The position numbers and the translations under genes are program-made. 64,000 bases of DNA, from contig CAVZZV010000001.1 in NCBI GenBank assembly GCA_963779845.1, positions 434,001 through 498,000 on the forward strand, written 5' to 3'. This DNA is from CAVZZV01 sp963779845. Its GTDB lineage: Bacteria; Bacteroidota; Bacteroidia; Bacteroidales; GCA-2748055. Shown here piece by piece: positions 8,209 to 17,562 of the stretch (positions are counted from its first letter, which is position 1; each line of letters opens with the position of its first letter). A model generated the notes under the pieces. That model was given only the letters and a program-made list of their open reading frames with translations. It ran no database searches and had not been told where the DNA came from.

Positions 8209-9981
8209 CTATTCATCAGAAAACAGCCTAAGCATTTCCCTGTAGGAAGAAAAAACCTTTGCGCGGGAGACAAATCCGAGGTATTTCCCATTTTCCAGTA
8301 CCGCAATATTAAAGCGTCCGCTTTCCTGAAATTTCCTGGCGACAGTGGCCATCGGTTCATGGAGATCAATGGTTTTTTCAGGCATGAACATAAGGTCCTT
8401 TACTGAAGTTTTTTCATAAAGATCCGTTTCGAACATAATATGGCGAATGTCATCCAGCTTCACGATGCCCAGAAAGATATTCTCGCTGTCCACCACCGGA
8501 AAAATATTCCGTTTACTGCGTTTTATGGTTTTCACCAATTCTCCGAGTTTATCATTGGGATGAATAATGCTGAAGTTTTTTTCAATAAGTTCATCCACAT
8601 TCATCATTAAAAGTATGTTACTGTCCTTGTCATGGGTCATAAGTTCGCCCCTTTTGGCAAGCTGGATCGTATATACCGAGTTCTGCTCAAATAACCGGAC
8701 GGTTGCATAAGATATAGTGGATACGATCATCAGGGGCATGAAGAGTTCATACCCACCGGTAAGTTCAGCAATTAAAAATATGGCGGTAAGGGGAGCATGA
8801 ATAACCCCGGCAATAAGCCCGGCCATTCCCACAAGGGCAAAATTGCTAAGGGAAACATTCACCCCTAATTTACTGAGAACAAGTCCGAGGAACAAACCGC
8901 TGTTCGCCCCGGTGAACAGGGAAGGGGCAAAAATGCCTCCTACCCCTCCGGCGGAAAATGTAAGAGTAGTGGCGGCTGATTTAAATAAAATAACCAGAAG
9001 CAAAAGAAGAAGGGTCATCCAGGAATTTTCGCTCAGATGGCTGAATAGGTCATGCTGAAAAAGGTAGGATACATCCCCTCTCAGGCTGGAATTGATCTCC
9101 TCATACCCCTCACCGTATAATGCCGGCATCAGGAATATTACCACTCCCAGCAGCCCCCCGAAAATAAGCAGGCGTTTGACCCAGCTATTCATTTTTTCGG
9201 AAAAAGAGGTGATAAAAGCATATACCCGTGTAAAATATACGGAGACCAGACCAGCGAATACGCCGAGAAAAATATACAGATGAATATCCCCCAATTTAAA
9301 AATTTCCTGAACTTTAAAGGAGTACAGGAGGTTCTGTCCCAGAAAGAAATAAGAGGTCAGGGCCGCTACCGTAGAGGCAATAAGCAAAGGGACCATGCTG
9401 TAGATGGAAAGGTCGACCATAATCACCTCAAGGGCAAAAACAATCCCTGCAATGGGGGCTTTGAAAATTGCAGACATGGCACCGGCACTGGCGCAGGCAA
9501 GCAACAGGGTAATCTCCTTGTAACTCAATCTGAATGCGCGCCCGATATTTGAACCGATGGCTGCCCCTGTAGCAACCGTTGGCCCTTCCAGTCCCACCGA
9601 ACCCCCAAAACCTACCGTTAAGGCAGCGGTTATAATCGAGGAGTAAAGGTTATGGCTCTTCAGTATCCCGTTCTTCTTTGAGATTGCATACAGGACACTG
9701 GGGATACCATGTCCCACTGGATTTTTGTTTATGTATCTTATAAATAATATTACCAGCAAGATGCCAAATACGGGGAATACAAAATAGAGAATAGATTGAA
9801 AATTTTTTGCGTAACCAGATGTAACCAGTTCCTTTATAAAATGAACCAGGTTTTTCATGATGACCGCCCCAAAACCCGCGGCCAGACCTACGAATGCACT
9901 GAGAATTAATAGAAACTGCCTGGGATGTACATACTTCATCCGTAATGTCTCTATTCTTTCAAAAATTTCAGTGAGTTTCAT
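8209..9981 (-). CDS. ClC-family chloride channel/transporter with C-terminal CBS pair (copy 2)
   Basis: About 590 aa. I choose the ATG at 9981 (MKLTEIFERIETLRMKYVHP), because the earlier ATG at 9990 lies inside a perfect -7 promoter element. The ClC signatures are more canonical than in its neighbour: VGHGIPSVLYAIS, GFGGSVGLEGPTVATG with the gating Glu, and GGVGGIFAPSLFTGA. A CBS pair is visible at ~455-590 (KLGELVKTIKRSKRNIFPVV; TIDLHEPMATVARKFQESG). It is first in a two-gene ClC tandem and so presumably co-transcribed with copy 1. The pair could form a heterodimer, since ClC proteins are dimeric; that is inference. Confidence 0.94.
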   Translation of the reverse strand: MKLTEIFERIETLRMKYVHPRQFLLILSAFVGLAAGFGAVIMKNLVHFIKELVTSGYAKNFQSILYFVFPVFGILLVILFIRYINKNPVGHGIPSVLYAISKKNGILKSHNLYSSIITAALTVGFGGSVGLEGPTVATGAAIGSNIGRAFRLSYKEITLLLACASAGAMSAIFKAPIAGIVFALEVIMVDLSIYSMVPLLIASTVAALTSYFFLGQNLLYSFKVQEIFKLGDIHLYIFLGVFAGLVSVYFTRVYAFITSFSEKMNSWVKRLLIFGGLLGVVIFLMPALYGEGYEEINSSLRGDVSYLFQHDLFSHLSENSWMTLLLLLLVILFKSAATTLTFSAGGVGGIFAPSLFTGANSGLFLGLVLSKLGVNVSLSNFALVGMAGLIAGVIHAPLTAIFLIAELTGGYELFMPLMIVSTISYATVRLFEQNSVYTIQLAKRGELMTHDKDSNILLMMNVDELIEKNFSIIHPNDKLGELVKTIKRSKRNIFPVVDSENIFLGIVKLDDIRHIMFETDLYEKTSVKDLMFMPEKTIDLHEPMATVARKFQESGRFNIAVLENGKYLGFVSRAKVFSSYREMLRLFSDE

Positions 9982-9987
9982 GGATGA

Positions 9988-9995
9988 CAAAAATA
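9988..9995 (-). promoter_or_regulatory. Promoter -7 element of the ClC pair
   Basis: Minus-strand TATTTTTG is a perfect TAnnTTTG match only 6 bp before the chosen ATG at 9981. Transcription would begin at or very near the start codon, so the message would be nearly leaderless. No clear -33 box was identified. Confidence 0.45.
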
Positions 9996-10220
9996 GTATA
10001 AAGACTAAAGATCAAAAATTAATCCATGTTCATTTCCCCTTTAAATTCAAAATTTGAGGATTTCGTTGAAAAATTCAGAAAAAAGTCCTGCATTTCTACA
10101 AAAATCTCCCTAACTTACCTATCCAAAAACTGACAGTTATTTCATCAGTCGGATCAACGACACAATAAAACTAAACTAAATGGGAAATGACTTTGTTCTA
10201 TCTTAACTAAATTTACAGTC

Positions 10221-10769
10221 ATGAATGTACATAGCCAAGACCCGGGGCCGGCAAGTTCCGAAAGCTTTTCTCCTGAAATTCAGAGTATTGTCAGGAATCT
10301 TTACGAAAACAAAACATTAAAAAGAAAGGGTGCCCGGCGCCGTTTAGAAATTCAGGGAAGAAAAGATCCTGAATGCCTTGTGCCTCTTCTTGCTTCTTCC
10401 GACCAAAAAATCAGATGGGAAGCGATCAAAACCCTTACCAGCCTTGAAATGGACTCCATGATCCCTGTTTTCCTGAACCTGCTCAATGATGATTATGGAG
10501 ATATACGTTGGCTATCAGCAGAAGGGCTGATCAAAATTGGCAGAAAATCCATCTGTCCGACCATCGAAAAATTGATTCAAACTGAGGACTCTCTTCTATT
10601 AAGAGAGAGCGTTCACCACGTAATTTCAGGGCTCATTATGCAAAATGAAAGAGGAATTTATAATCCGCTTCTAACGGCTCTTGGCAATATGTATATTTCG
10701 GGGTCTCAAGTCAAAATCCGCGCTACCCTTCTCAGGGAAAAATTAGAAAATAATCCGTCGTCCTGTTAA
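10221..10769 (+). CDS. HEAT-repeat protein
   Basis: 182 aa, no signal peptide or membrane segment. At least two HEAT/PBS-lyase-like repeats are visible: LVPLLASSDQKIRWEAIKTL and FLNLLNDDYGDIRWLSAEGL, followed by TIEKLI. Each has the D-x-x-I/V-R-W-x-A pattern. Such repeats form alpha-solenoids that bind proteins; no enzymatic motif is present. It lies 47 bp upstream of the universal stress gene on the same strand, so the two may share a message and respond to the same stress. Specific function unknown. Confidence 0.75.
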   Translation: MNVHSQDPGPASSESFSPEIQSIVRNLYENKTLKRKGARRRLEIQGRKDPECLVPLLASSDQKIRWEAIKTLTSLEMDSMIPVFLNLLNDDYGDIRWLSAEGLIKIGRKSICPTIEKLIQTEDSLLLRESVHHVISGLIMQNERGIYNPLLTALGNMYISGSQVKIRATLLREKLENNPSSC

Positions 10770-10816
10770 AAAAATGTTTATATTCGAAAAACCTTTTTTA
10801 ACAAAAAACCCTGTAA

Positions 10817-11683
10817 ATGAAAACCATTATTGTTCCTATTGATTTTTCAGCCGAATCTTTTAAAGGCCTTAAGTTTGCTATTCCCTTTGCAAAAAAATTA
10901 GATGCTGAAATTGAGATGGTCTTTGTAAAAAAAGATGAAGAAAATGTCTTCCAGCAGGATCTTGACCGGTTACCAGAAGACAAAATCCGGGATAAATTTG
11001 AAACCCTGATAAGGGAATACCAGCCTAAATTAAACAAGGGTAAAAGTATTAGCTATATCATTAAAAAAGGGGTTATCTTCAAGGAAGTGATAAGCCAATC
11101 CGAAGCGCATGAGTCCTCTATAATAATCATGTCAACGCATGGAGGTTCCGGCTTCGAGGAAATGTTTGTAGGAAGCAATACTTTTAAAATTGCCTCATCA
11201 GCCAACAGACCAGTAATTTCAGTAAGGAAAAACATTCCTTCTGAAATTAACAATATTGTTCTTCCCCTGGATCATACACTTGAAACCCGTGAAAAAGTTC
11301 CGCTTACGGGAATCATCGCGGAGAAGTTTAATGCCAGGGTGCATGTGGTTACCGTTTCATCCACCGACCTCCCGGATATAAGGAGTAAATTAAACGATTA
11401 TCAGTCTCAGGTTTGTACCTGGCTCAGGAAACACCATATTGAATATACCACTGCTGACCTCACCGGCTCAAATATAACTGACGAAACCATTGAATACGCC
11501 GAGAAGGTAAATGCTGATCTGATTTCCATTATGACGGAGCAGGAGAAAAGCCTTGCCAATATATTACTGGGCAGTTTTGCTCAACAAATGATCAATAAAT
11601 CAAGCATACCGGTCCTAACCTTTCCCACGAGGCAGATCGGCGTTTTAACGGAAAGTTTTAAGGCATTGGGAATAAATTATTAG
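10817..11683 (+). CDS. Universal stress protein, tandem Usp domains
   Basis: 288 aa with two UspA folds. Domain 1 (~1-140) starts KTIIVPIDFSAESFKGLKFA and ends IIMSTHGGSGFEEMFVGSNT, then FKIASSANRPVISVRK. Domain 2 (~145-288) has the matching ISIMTEQEKSLANILLGSFA, then QQMINKSSIPVLTFP. The nucleotide-binding loop G-x2-G-x9-G-S is only partly kept in both halves, so ATP binding is uncertain. Cytoplasmic tandem Usp proteins are common in Bacteroidota. It follows the HEAT protein and precedes a secreted protein on the same strand. Confidence 0.9.
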   Translation: MKTIIVPIDFSAESFKGLKFAIPFAKKLDAEIEMVFVKKDEENVFQQDLDRLPEDKIRDKFETLIREYQPKLNKGKSISYIIKKGVIFKEVISQSEAHESSIIIMSTHGGSGFEEMFVGSNTFKIASSANRPVISVRKNIPSEINNIVLPLDHTLETREKVPLTGIIAEKFNARVHVVTVSSTDLPDIRSKLNDYQSQVCTWLRKHHIEYTTADLTGSNITDETIEYAEKVNADLISIMTEQEKSLANILLGSFAQQMINKSSIPVLTFPTRQIGVLTESFKALGINY

Positions 11684-11705
11684 TAGTGAGATTAAGTCTG
11701 ATCCC

Positions 11706-13205
11706 ATGCTGAAAAGCCTGTCAATAGTATTTTTCTTTTTTATCGTTCAGGTGCTTTCCGGAAGGGCATCAGCACAGGATATTACCCCTCCTGAACGGCC
11801 GTTGATCCGGTATGTGACCGTCGATTCCTCCAACAATGATGTTCTGATATACTGGGACCCGACTCCTTCTCCGGATGTGGAATGGTATTCTATTTATTAT
11901 GAAGTGCAGACCGTGAACGGACCCGAGGGGATCAAAATCGATTCGGTGGATGCCTCCTCCCTCTCTTACCGGCATTCCGGAACTTCTGCCAGTTCGGAAA
12001 ATCTGTTCTACTCCATTACTGCCATAGACAGTTCAGGAAACGAAAGTCTCCGGACCCCCGGCTTCCACAGCACTGTCCATGTAGAGGCCAGTTACAACTC
12101 CTGCGCCAATTCGATGCTTGTGAAATGGAATAAGTATATCGGATGGGAGGAGAATATCTCGGGGTACAGGGTATACCGAAGCATTGACCATGGAATTTTT
12201 GAAAATATCGAAGGATTTAATCCGCAGGACACAAGCTTCACTGATCATGATATTCCTGAGAACACCCAATTCCATTATTATATCGAAGCGGTCAAAAACG
12301 ATGGCTTAATCTCATCTTCAAATGTTTTCAGTAAATTCACCTTCATGCCCCCACCCCCCTCGGACCTTGAACTGATCTATGTTACCGTGGCAGGACAAAA
12401 TACTGTGAACATAAGTTTTAGCTTCGATCCCATCTCCCAGGTGAAGGATTTTACCCTTTTGCGCTCCAGTGTGGACTCCTCTGATTTTGTTCCACTCGCC
12501 TATGCAATGAATGTGTCAGCGCTTCCATATACTTTCACCGATGAGGTCACCAGCTCTTTAAAATCCTACTTTTACAAAATTGGTGCCCTCAATAGTTGCC
12601 AGGAGGTAATCTCAACCTCAAATCCCGGGGTGAATATTTTATTAAAGGCAGATACGACAGGCAGGGAAGTGATTTTAAACTGGAACCCATATGTTTTTTG
12701 GAATGAAGGGGTATCCTCCTATCATATTTTCAGAAAATCACAGAACGGCGATTTTGAGGAGATTGGACAGGTACCGCCTGGCCTGGGGTCTTTTACCATA
12801 AATCTTGATCAAATTGACGCGAATACCCTGTCGGGAAATCACATCTACCGGGTTGAAGCACACAGGAACGGAGCCAATGACATTCTATCGGTATCCAATG
12901 AGCTGGTGGTTAATATCCCTTCAATCATCGAAAAGATTCCCAATGCTTTTACTCCGAACAACGATGGATTAAATGATACCTTCAGACCACTTCTCGATTT
13001 CTTTCCGGAAAATTACCTCTTCATTATTTATGATCGCTACGGTATTCCGGTATTTAAGACTGAACGGCCGGGGGAGGGCTGGGATGGCCGTATTAATGGT
13101 AAACAAATGGCCATTGCTGGTGTTTATATATATCATCTTCAGTATACATCATTTAACGGGACCCGAAACAGGAAGACCGGTAAAGTAACCCTCTTTTTGC
13201 CGTAA
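11706..13205 (+). CDS. Secreted fibronectin-type protein with T9SS type B (gliding-motility C-terminal) sorting domain
   Basis: 499 aa. Signal peptide at ~1-24 (LKSLSIVFFFFIVQVLSGRA, then SAQD). Repeated FnIII-like units follow, each with V-x-I-Y/S-W-x-P and a Y-x-V-x-A-V/I core: DVLIYWDPTPSPDVEWYSIY, SMLVKWNKYIGWEENISGYR and VILNWNPYVFWNEGVSSYHI. The last ~85 residues are the CHU_C/type B sorting domain: PNAFTPNNDGLNDTFRP, YDRYGIPVFKT, WDGRINGKQMAIAGVYIY. It should be exported by Sec, then carried across the outer membrane by the type IX system, which is not encoded in this window. Ligand unknown. Confidence 0.9.
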   Translation: MLKSLSIVFFFFIVQVLSGRASAQDITPPERPLIRYVTVDSSNNDVLIYWDPTPSPDVEWYSIYYEVQTVNGPEGIKIDSVDASSLSYRHSGTSASSENLFYSITAIDSSGNESLRTPGFHSTVHVEASYNSCANSMLVKWNKYIGWEENISGYRVYRSIDHGIFENIEGFNPQDTSFTDHDIPENTQFHYYIEAVKNDGLISSSNVFSKFTFMPPPPSDLELIYVTVAGQNTVNISFSFDPISQVKDFTLLRSSVDSSDFVPLAYAMNVSALPYTFTDEVTSSLKSYFYKIGALNSCQEVISTSNPGVNILLKADTTGREVILNWNPYVFWNEGVSSYHIFRKSQNGDFEEIGQVPPGLGSFTINLDQIDANTLSGNHIYRVEAHRNGANDILSVSNELVVNIPSIIEKIPNAFTPNNDGLNDTFRPLLDFFPENYLFIIYDRYGIPVFKTERPGEGWDGRINGKQMAIAGVYIYHLQYTSFNGTRNRKTGKVTLFLP

Positions 13206-13238
13206 AAAATAAATCCCATTTTTTAACATTGTAATGTT

Positions 13239-13246
13239 TAAATTTG
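13239..13246 (+). promoter_or_regulatory. Promoter -7 element before rel/spoT
   Basis: TAAATTTG matches TAnnTTTG exactly and lies 38 bp before the ATG at 13285. A TTG occurs only ~10 bp upstream, too close for a standard -33 element. Confidence 0.45.
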
Positions 13247-13284
13247 CATGTTTATTGAAGATAAATCTTCCTTAAACTTTTTAG

Positions 13285-15504
13285 ATGAAGGTTATTGAAC
13301 ATACGGAACAGGCATACGTACAGGAGCTATTCGACGAGTTGCTTAACCATTGCGTGCATTGCAAAACGGAAGAGGACCGGAATCTGATTATCAAGGCATT
13401 TAATTTTTCTTCCGAAGCTCATCGGGGAATGCGTCGGAAATCGGGTGAGCCTTATATCATTCATCCTTTAAACGTTGCCAAAATAGTGAACCAGGAGATT
13501 GGCCTCGGGGTTAAATCCATGGTGGCTTCCCTGTTGCACGATGTCGTGGAGGATACCGATTTCACCATTGAAGATATAGAACGGGCCTTTGGCCCAAAAG
13601 TGGCTGTTATCGTCGACGGGCTTACAAAAATTTCCGGAGTTTTCGACACCAAGTCCTCTCTGCAAGCCGAAAACTTCAGGAAAATGTTACTTACTCTTTC
13701 CGAAGATGTCAGGGTAATCCTGATTAAACTGGCGGACCGCCTTCACAACATGCGTACCCTGGATGCTCTTCCCCGGTACAAACAGATAAAAATTGCCGGG
13801 GAAACCATTTACCTTTTTGCCCCTCTGGCCCATCGGCTGGGTTTGTACGCGATAAAAACTGAGATGGAGGACTTAAGCCTTAAATACCGATATCCGAAAA
13901 TTTATACAGAAATTTCCGCAAAGATTAAGGATAACGAAGAAAAGAGGACCCACCTGATCAACAAATTTTCTCTGCCTATCATAGAAAAATTGAATTCGAA
14001 CGGAATAAATTTCAATATTTCAGGCCGGTCAAAATCAATTTTTTCCATCTGGAACAAGATGCAACAAAAAAATGTTGGGTTTGAAGAGATTTTTGACCTC
14101 CTCGCGATCAGGATTATTTTTGAACCTAACAATGGTGTCGCGGAGAAAACCCAGTGCTGGAATATTTATTCCCTTATTACCGATATCTACCCCCCCAGGC
14201 CCGACCGCCTGAGAGACTGGGTTTCTACACCAAAAGCTAACGGGTACGAAGCCTTACATGCCACCGTAATGGGCCCTTATGGGAAATGGATTGAAGTACA
14301 GATCCGGTCGAAAAGAATGGATGAAATCGCGGAAAGAGGATTCGCTGCCCACTGGAAATATAAAGAGGCCGGGGGAAGTGAAACCGAAATAGACAAATGG
14401 ATAAAACGGATCCGGGAACTGCTGGAAAGTTCGGATTCCAATGCACTGGAATTTCTGGACGATTTTAAACTCAATCTGTTTGCCTCGGAAATCTTTATAT
14501 TTACCCCTAAAGGGCATGTAAAAACCCTTCCCCAGGGATCCACCGCATTGGATTTTGCCTATGAGATCCATACTGAAATCGGGAATAAGGCCATCGGGGC
14601 AAAGCTCAATCATCATCTGATCCCCTTAAATCAACGCTTGCAAAGTGGAGATCAGGTGGAGATCATAAGTTCTGAAAATCATAAAGTTAAGAGAGAGCGA
14701 TTCGATTATGTCATTACAGCCAAGGCTAAATCGGGAATTAAGGCAGCCCTTAAATCCGAAACCAAAAACCGGATCGAAAAGGGGAAGAAAGAACTGGAAA
14801 ACAAACTCCATGAGATGAAACTCCAGCCAAGTTCACGGATCTTCAAAAAGCTCCTTCCTGCATACGATTGCAATAGTAAAGATGAACTCTATAGTAAAAT
14901 TGGCTCCGGAATCATTGAACTTGAAGACCTGAAAAAAATTCTCCGTACCAATACCAAAAGCAAGTGGGTAAAATATTGGGATCTTTCTATTAGTAAAGTG
15001 GTAAAAACGAAGGATAAAGAGGATGTCGGATCGGAAGATATAAGAACCTTCATTGCAAGGGAGCAGCTAAATGATGACGAACGGAATTATTCCCTGGCAA
15101 GATGTTGCAATCCTATTCCCGGGGATGAAGTAATCGGTTACCTGGAGGATGAAGATGATGTGGTTATTCATAAATCGGTTTGCGAAAATGCTGTCAAACT
15201 GATGTCCAGCGAAGGGAACAGAGTTGTTCCGGTGAAATGGACAACCCACAAAGTCCTTTCCCACCTGGTACGCGTCCATCTCGAGGGCTATGACAAATTT
15301 GGCATCTATAATAATATAACCACGATAATATCCAAGGAATTAAGTGTAAACATCCGTACAATCAACCTCCACGGGCACGATGGTGTTTTTGAAGGTACCA
15401 TAGATCTTTATGTCCATAATGCAAACGACCTGAATAACCTCATCATGAACCTGATAAAAATCAAGGGAGTCGAGAGCGTTTACCGTGTCGAAACCAACGA
15501 TTAG
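13285..15504 (+). CDS. (p)ppGpp synthetase/hydrolase, RelA/SpoT family
   Basis: 739 aa, a full-length long RSH. The N-terminal HD hydrolase domain has HPLNVAKI...LLHDVVEDTDF (HDxxED intact). The synthetase domain (~240-400) has GRSKSIFSIWNKMQ, ANGYEALHATVMGPYGKWIE, then VQIRSKRMDEIAERGFAAHW. A TGS domain follows (~415-475: IFIFTPKGHVKTLPQGSTAL), and a C-terminal ACT domain (~665-739). Both catalytic halves look intact, so the protein probably makes and degrades the alarmone. As the only RSH seen here it may be a bifunctional Rel. It is a single gene with its own -7 element. Confidence 0.95.
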   Translation: MKVIEHTEQAYVQELFDELLNHCVHCKTEEDRNLIIKAFNFSSEAHRGMRRKSGEPYIIHPLNVAKIVNQEIGLGVKSMVASLLHDVVEDTDFTIEDIERAFGPKVAVIVDGLTKISGVFDTKSSLQAENFRKMLLTLSEDVRVILIKLADRLHNMRTLDALPRYKQIKIAGETIYLFAPLAHRLGLYAIKTEMEDLSLKYRYPKIYTEISAKIKDNEEKRTHLINKFSLPIIEKLNSNGINFNISGRSKSIFSIWNKMQQKNVGFEEIFDLLAIRIIFEPNNGVAEKTQCWNIYSLITDIYPPRPDRLRDWVSTPKANGYEALHATVMGPYGKWIEVQIRSKRMDEIAERGFAAHWKYKEAGGSETEIDKWIKRIRELLESSDSNALEFLDDFKLNLFASEIFIFTPKGHVKTLPQGSTALDFAYEIHTEIGNKAIGAKLNHHLIPLNQRLQSGDQVEIISSENHKVKRERFDYVITAKAKSGIKAALKSETKNRIEKGKKELENKLHEMKLQPSSRIFKKLLPAYDCNSKDELYSKIGSGIIELEDLKKILRTNTKSKWVKYWDLSISKVVKTKDKEDVGSEDIRTFIAREQLNDDERNYSLARCCNPIPGDEVIGYLEDEDDVVIHKSVCENAVKLMSSEGNRVVPVKWTTHKVLSHLVRVHLEGYDKFGIYNNITTIISKELSVNIRTINLHGHDGVFEGTIDLYVHNANDLNNLIMNLIKIKGVESVYRVETND

Positions 15505-15582
15505 AAAAAATTGCCTCCCACTATTTCCAAATTCCATTATTTATTCGTTAATTTGAGTACTAATTTTTAATTAGACTTAATT

Positions 15583-16035
15583 ATGGTAAGCGATGAAACA
15601 AGGGAAACCGTAAAAAAAATATTCACGGATTACCTGGAAAAAAAAGGCCACAGAAAAACGCCTGAACGATTTGCAATTTTAGACGAGATATACTCCCGCG
15701 ACGGGCATTTCGACATTGAATCGCTGTATATCTTCATGAAAAACAAGAATTATCGCGTCAGCCGCGCCACTTTATACAATACAATTGAACTGCTGCTCGA
15801 CTGCAACCTGGTCATTAAGCACCAGTTTGGAAAAAATATTGCACAATTTGAAAAAGCTTACCACTGCATGCAGCATGACCATCTGATCGATCTCGACACC
15901 GGCAAGGTTATAGAATTCTGTGATCCCCGAATCGACGAAATCATACGCACTGCTTGTGAATTAAACAACTTCAGGCCTTCTCACCATTCCCTCTATATTT
16001 ATGGGCGGAGCAATAACAAAGAAGAAAACTATTAA
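15583..16035 (+). CDS. Fur-family transcriptional regulator lacking the CxxC pair
   Basis: 150 aa. The winged helix is clear: KKGHRKTPERFAILDEIYSR and YRVSRATLYNTIELLLDCNL. The dimerisation domain has the metal-site segment YHCMQHDHLIDLDTGKVIEF, followed by CDPRIDEI. In most Fur proteins the L-I-C-x-x-C-G segment holds two structural-zinc cysteines; here it reads LIDLDTG, so both are missing, although the H-x-H and C-D-P region remains. It is probably a Fur or PerR-like repressor with altered metal structure. It sits between rel/spoT and purA as a single gene. Confidence 0.88.
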   Translation: MVSDETRETVKKIFTDYLEKKGHRKTPERFAILDEIYSRDGHFDIESLYIFMKNKNYRVSRATLYNTIELLLDCNLVIKHQFGKNIAQFEKAYHCMQHDHLIDLDTGKVIEFCDPRIDEIIRTACELNNFRPSHHSLYIYGRSNNKEENY

Positions 16036-16225
16036 CCCATTCCTGCTGTTATTATTCAACCCGGGAGAAAAAATGGTCCCACGAGTCTATGCATGAATAT
16101 TTGAACAGTTTTCTTCATTCCTGAAGGATTTTATCTATCTTTATCCCCGCGAAAAATTTGAACCGCCATATTTTATAAAGTGAAACAGATCAAGGAGTTA
16201 TATTTTATTTCTTTTGATCCGAATT

Positions 16226-16233
16226 TATTTTTG
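16226..16233 (+). promoter_or_regulatory. Promoter -7 element before purA
   Basis: TATTTTTG, a perfect TAnnTTTG match 43 bp before the purA ATG. The rest of the 241 bp between the Fur gene and purA is AT-rich, with no ORF or terminator that I can support. Confidence 0.45.
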
Positions 16234-16276
16234 CGCCATTTTTTAAACTCTCTCTCTTTAACAAAAAGATTAAATA

Positions 16277-17542
16277 ATGAACAAAGTCGATGTAATTCTG
16301 GGTCTGCAATGGGGCGATGAGGGAAAAGGCAAGATAGTTGATGTCCTGTCCCCCAAATATGATATCATTGCCAGATTCCAGGGTGGGCCCAATGCCGGTC
16401 ATACTCTTGAATTCAATAATATTAAACATGTATTGCACAATATCCCGTCCGGAATTTTCCGAACCAACACCTTGAATATTATTGGAAATGGGGTAGTTCT
16501 CGACCCGGTAATATTTAAAAAAGAAATAGAAGAACTTAGAAAACTGGGCGTTGAACCGGTCAACAATCTGGTAATCTCCAGAAAGGCACACCTCATATTA
16601 CCTACACACCGCTCTTTGGATGCTGCTTCCGAAAAGGCTAAGGGAAAGACAAAAATCGGCTCCACCTTAAAGGGAATCGGACCGACCTACATGGACAAGA
16701 CTGGAAGAAACGGACTGAGGGTAGGCGACATAGAGCTTAATTTCCAGGAGAAATACAATTTATTAAAGAATAAGCACCAGGAGCTTCTGGGAATGTACAA
16801 TGATAAGTACGAGAATAGCGAAGAAGAAAAATTATGGTTCGGGAGCATAGAGACCCTAAAGGAATTCCGGTTTATTGACAGTGAATTCCTGGTAAACGAG
16901 TATCTTCAATCGGGGAAGAAAGTTCTTGCCGAGGGAGCACAGGGTACTATGCTCGATATTGATTTTGGTTCCTATCCTTTTGTGACCTCTTCAAACACCA
17001 TTTGCGCAGGCACCTGTACCGGCCTTGGGGTCGCCCCTTCCGCCATCGGCGAAGTGTTTGGAATTTTCAAAGCCTACTGTACACGGGTTGGAAGTGGCCC
17101 CTTCCCCACTGAACTTACCGACCAAACAGGGGAGTTATTACGGAAACAGGGGAACGAATTCGGATCCACCACAGGAAGGCCCCGGCGTTGCGGATGGATA
17201 GATTTGGTTGCCCTTAAGTACAGTATCATGTTAAATGGGGTTACCCAGCTGGTAATGACCAAAGCGGATGTTCTCGACAGCTTTCCTACCATTAAACTGG
17301 CTACCGCATATAAGACAGGGAATCAAACCATTACCGATTTTCCCTATATGCTTCAGGATGATGTGGAACCGGTATATACTGAATTAGAGGGTTGGAATAC
17401 TTCCTTGGTCAATATTCGGTCGCGGGAAGATTTCCCGTCACAACTGATAGCCTACATATCCTTTCTCGAAAAAGAACTGGAAGTCCCGGTTTCCATCGTT
17501 TCTGTTGGGCCTAACAGAGAACAGATCATTATAAATAAATAA
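16277..17542 (+). CDS. purA: Adenylosuccinate synthetase
   Basis: 421 aa, full length. The N-terminal P-loop LGLQWGDEGKGKIVDVL has the catalytic Asp and the GDEGKGK GTP loop. GGPNAGHTLEF carries the catalytic His. Also present are KGIGPTYMDKTGRNGLRVGD, the IMP-binding GTCTGLGVAPSAIG and RVGSGPFPTEL, and the STTGRPRRCGWIDLVALKYS block. It condenses IMP and aspartate with GTP to adenylosuccinate, the first step to AMP. The following secreted protein starts 21 bp downstream, perhaps on the same transcript by read-through. Confidence 0.98.
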   Translation: MNKVDVILGLQWGDEGKGKIVDVLSPKYDIIARFQGGPNAGHTLEFNNIKHVLHNIPSGIFRTNTLNIIGNGVVLDPVIFKKEIEELRKLGVEPVNNLVISRKAHLILPTHRSLDAASEKAKGKTKIGSTLKGIGPTYMDKTGRNGLRVGDIELNFQEKYNLLKNKHQELLGMYNDKYENSEEEKLWFGSIETLKEFRFIDSEFLVNEYLQSGKKVLAEGAQGTMLDIDFGSYPFVTSSNTICAGTCTGLGVAPSAIGEVFGIFKAYCTRVGSGPFPTELTDQTGELLRKQGNEFGSTTGRPRRCGWIDLVALKYSIMLNGVTQLVMTKADVLDSFPTIKLATAYKTGNQTITDFPYMLQDDVEPVYTELEGWNTSLVNIRSREDFPSQLIAYISFLEKELEVPVSIVSVGPNREQIIINK

Positions 17543-17562
17543 CCTCCAAGTAAATCAGGGAA

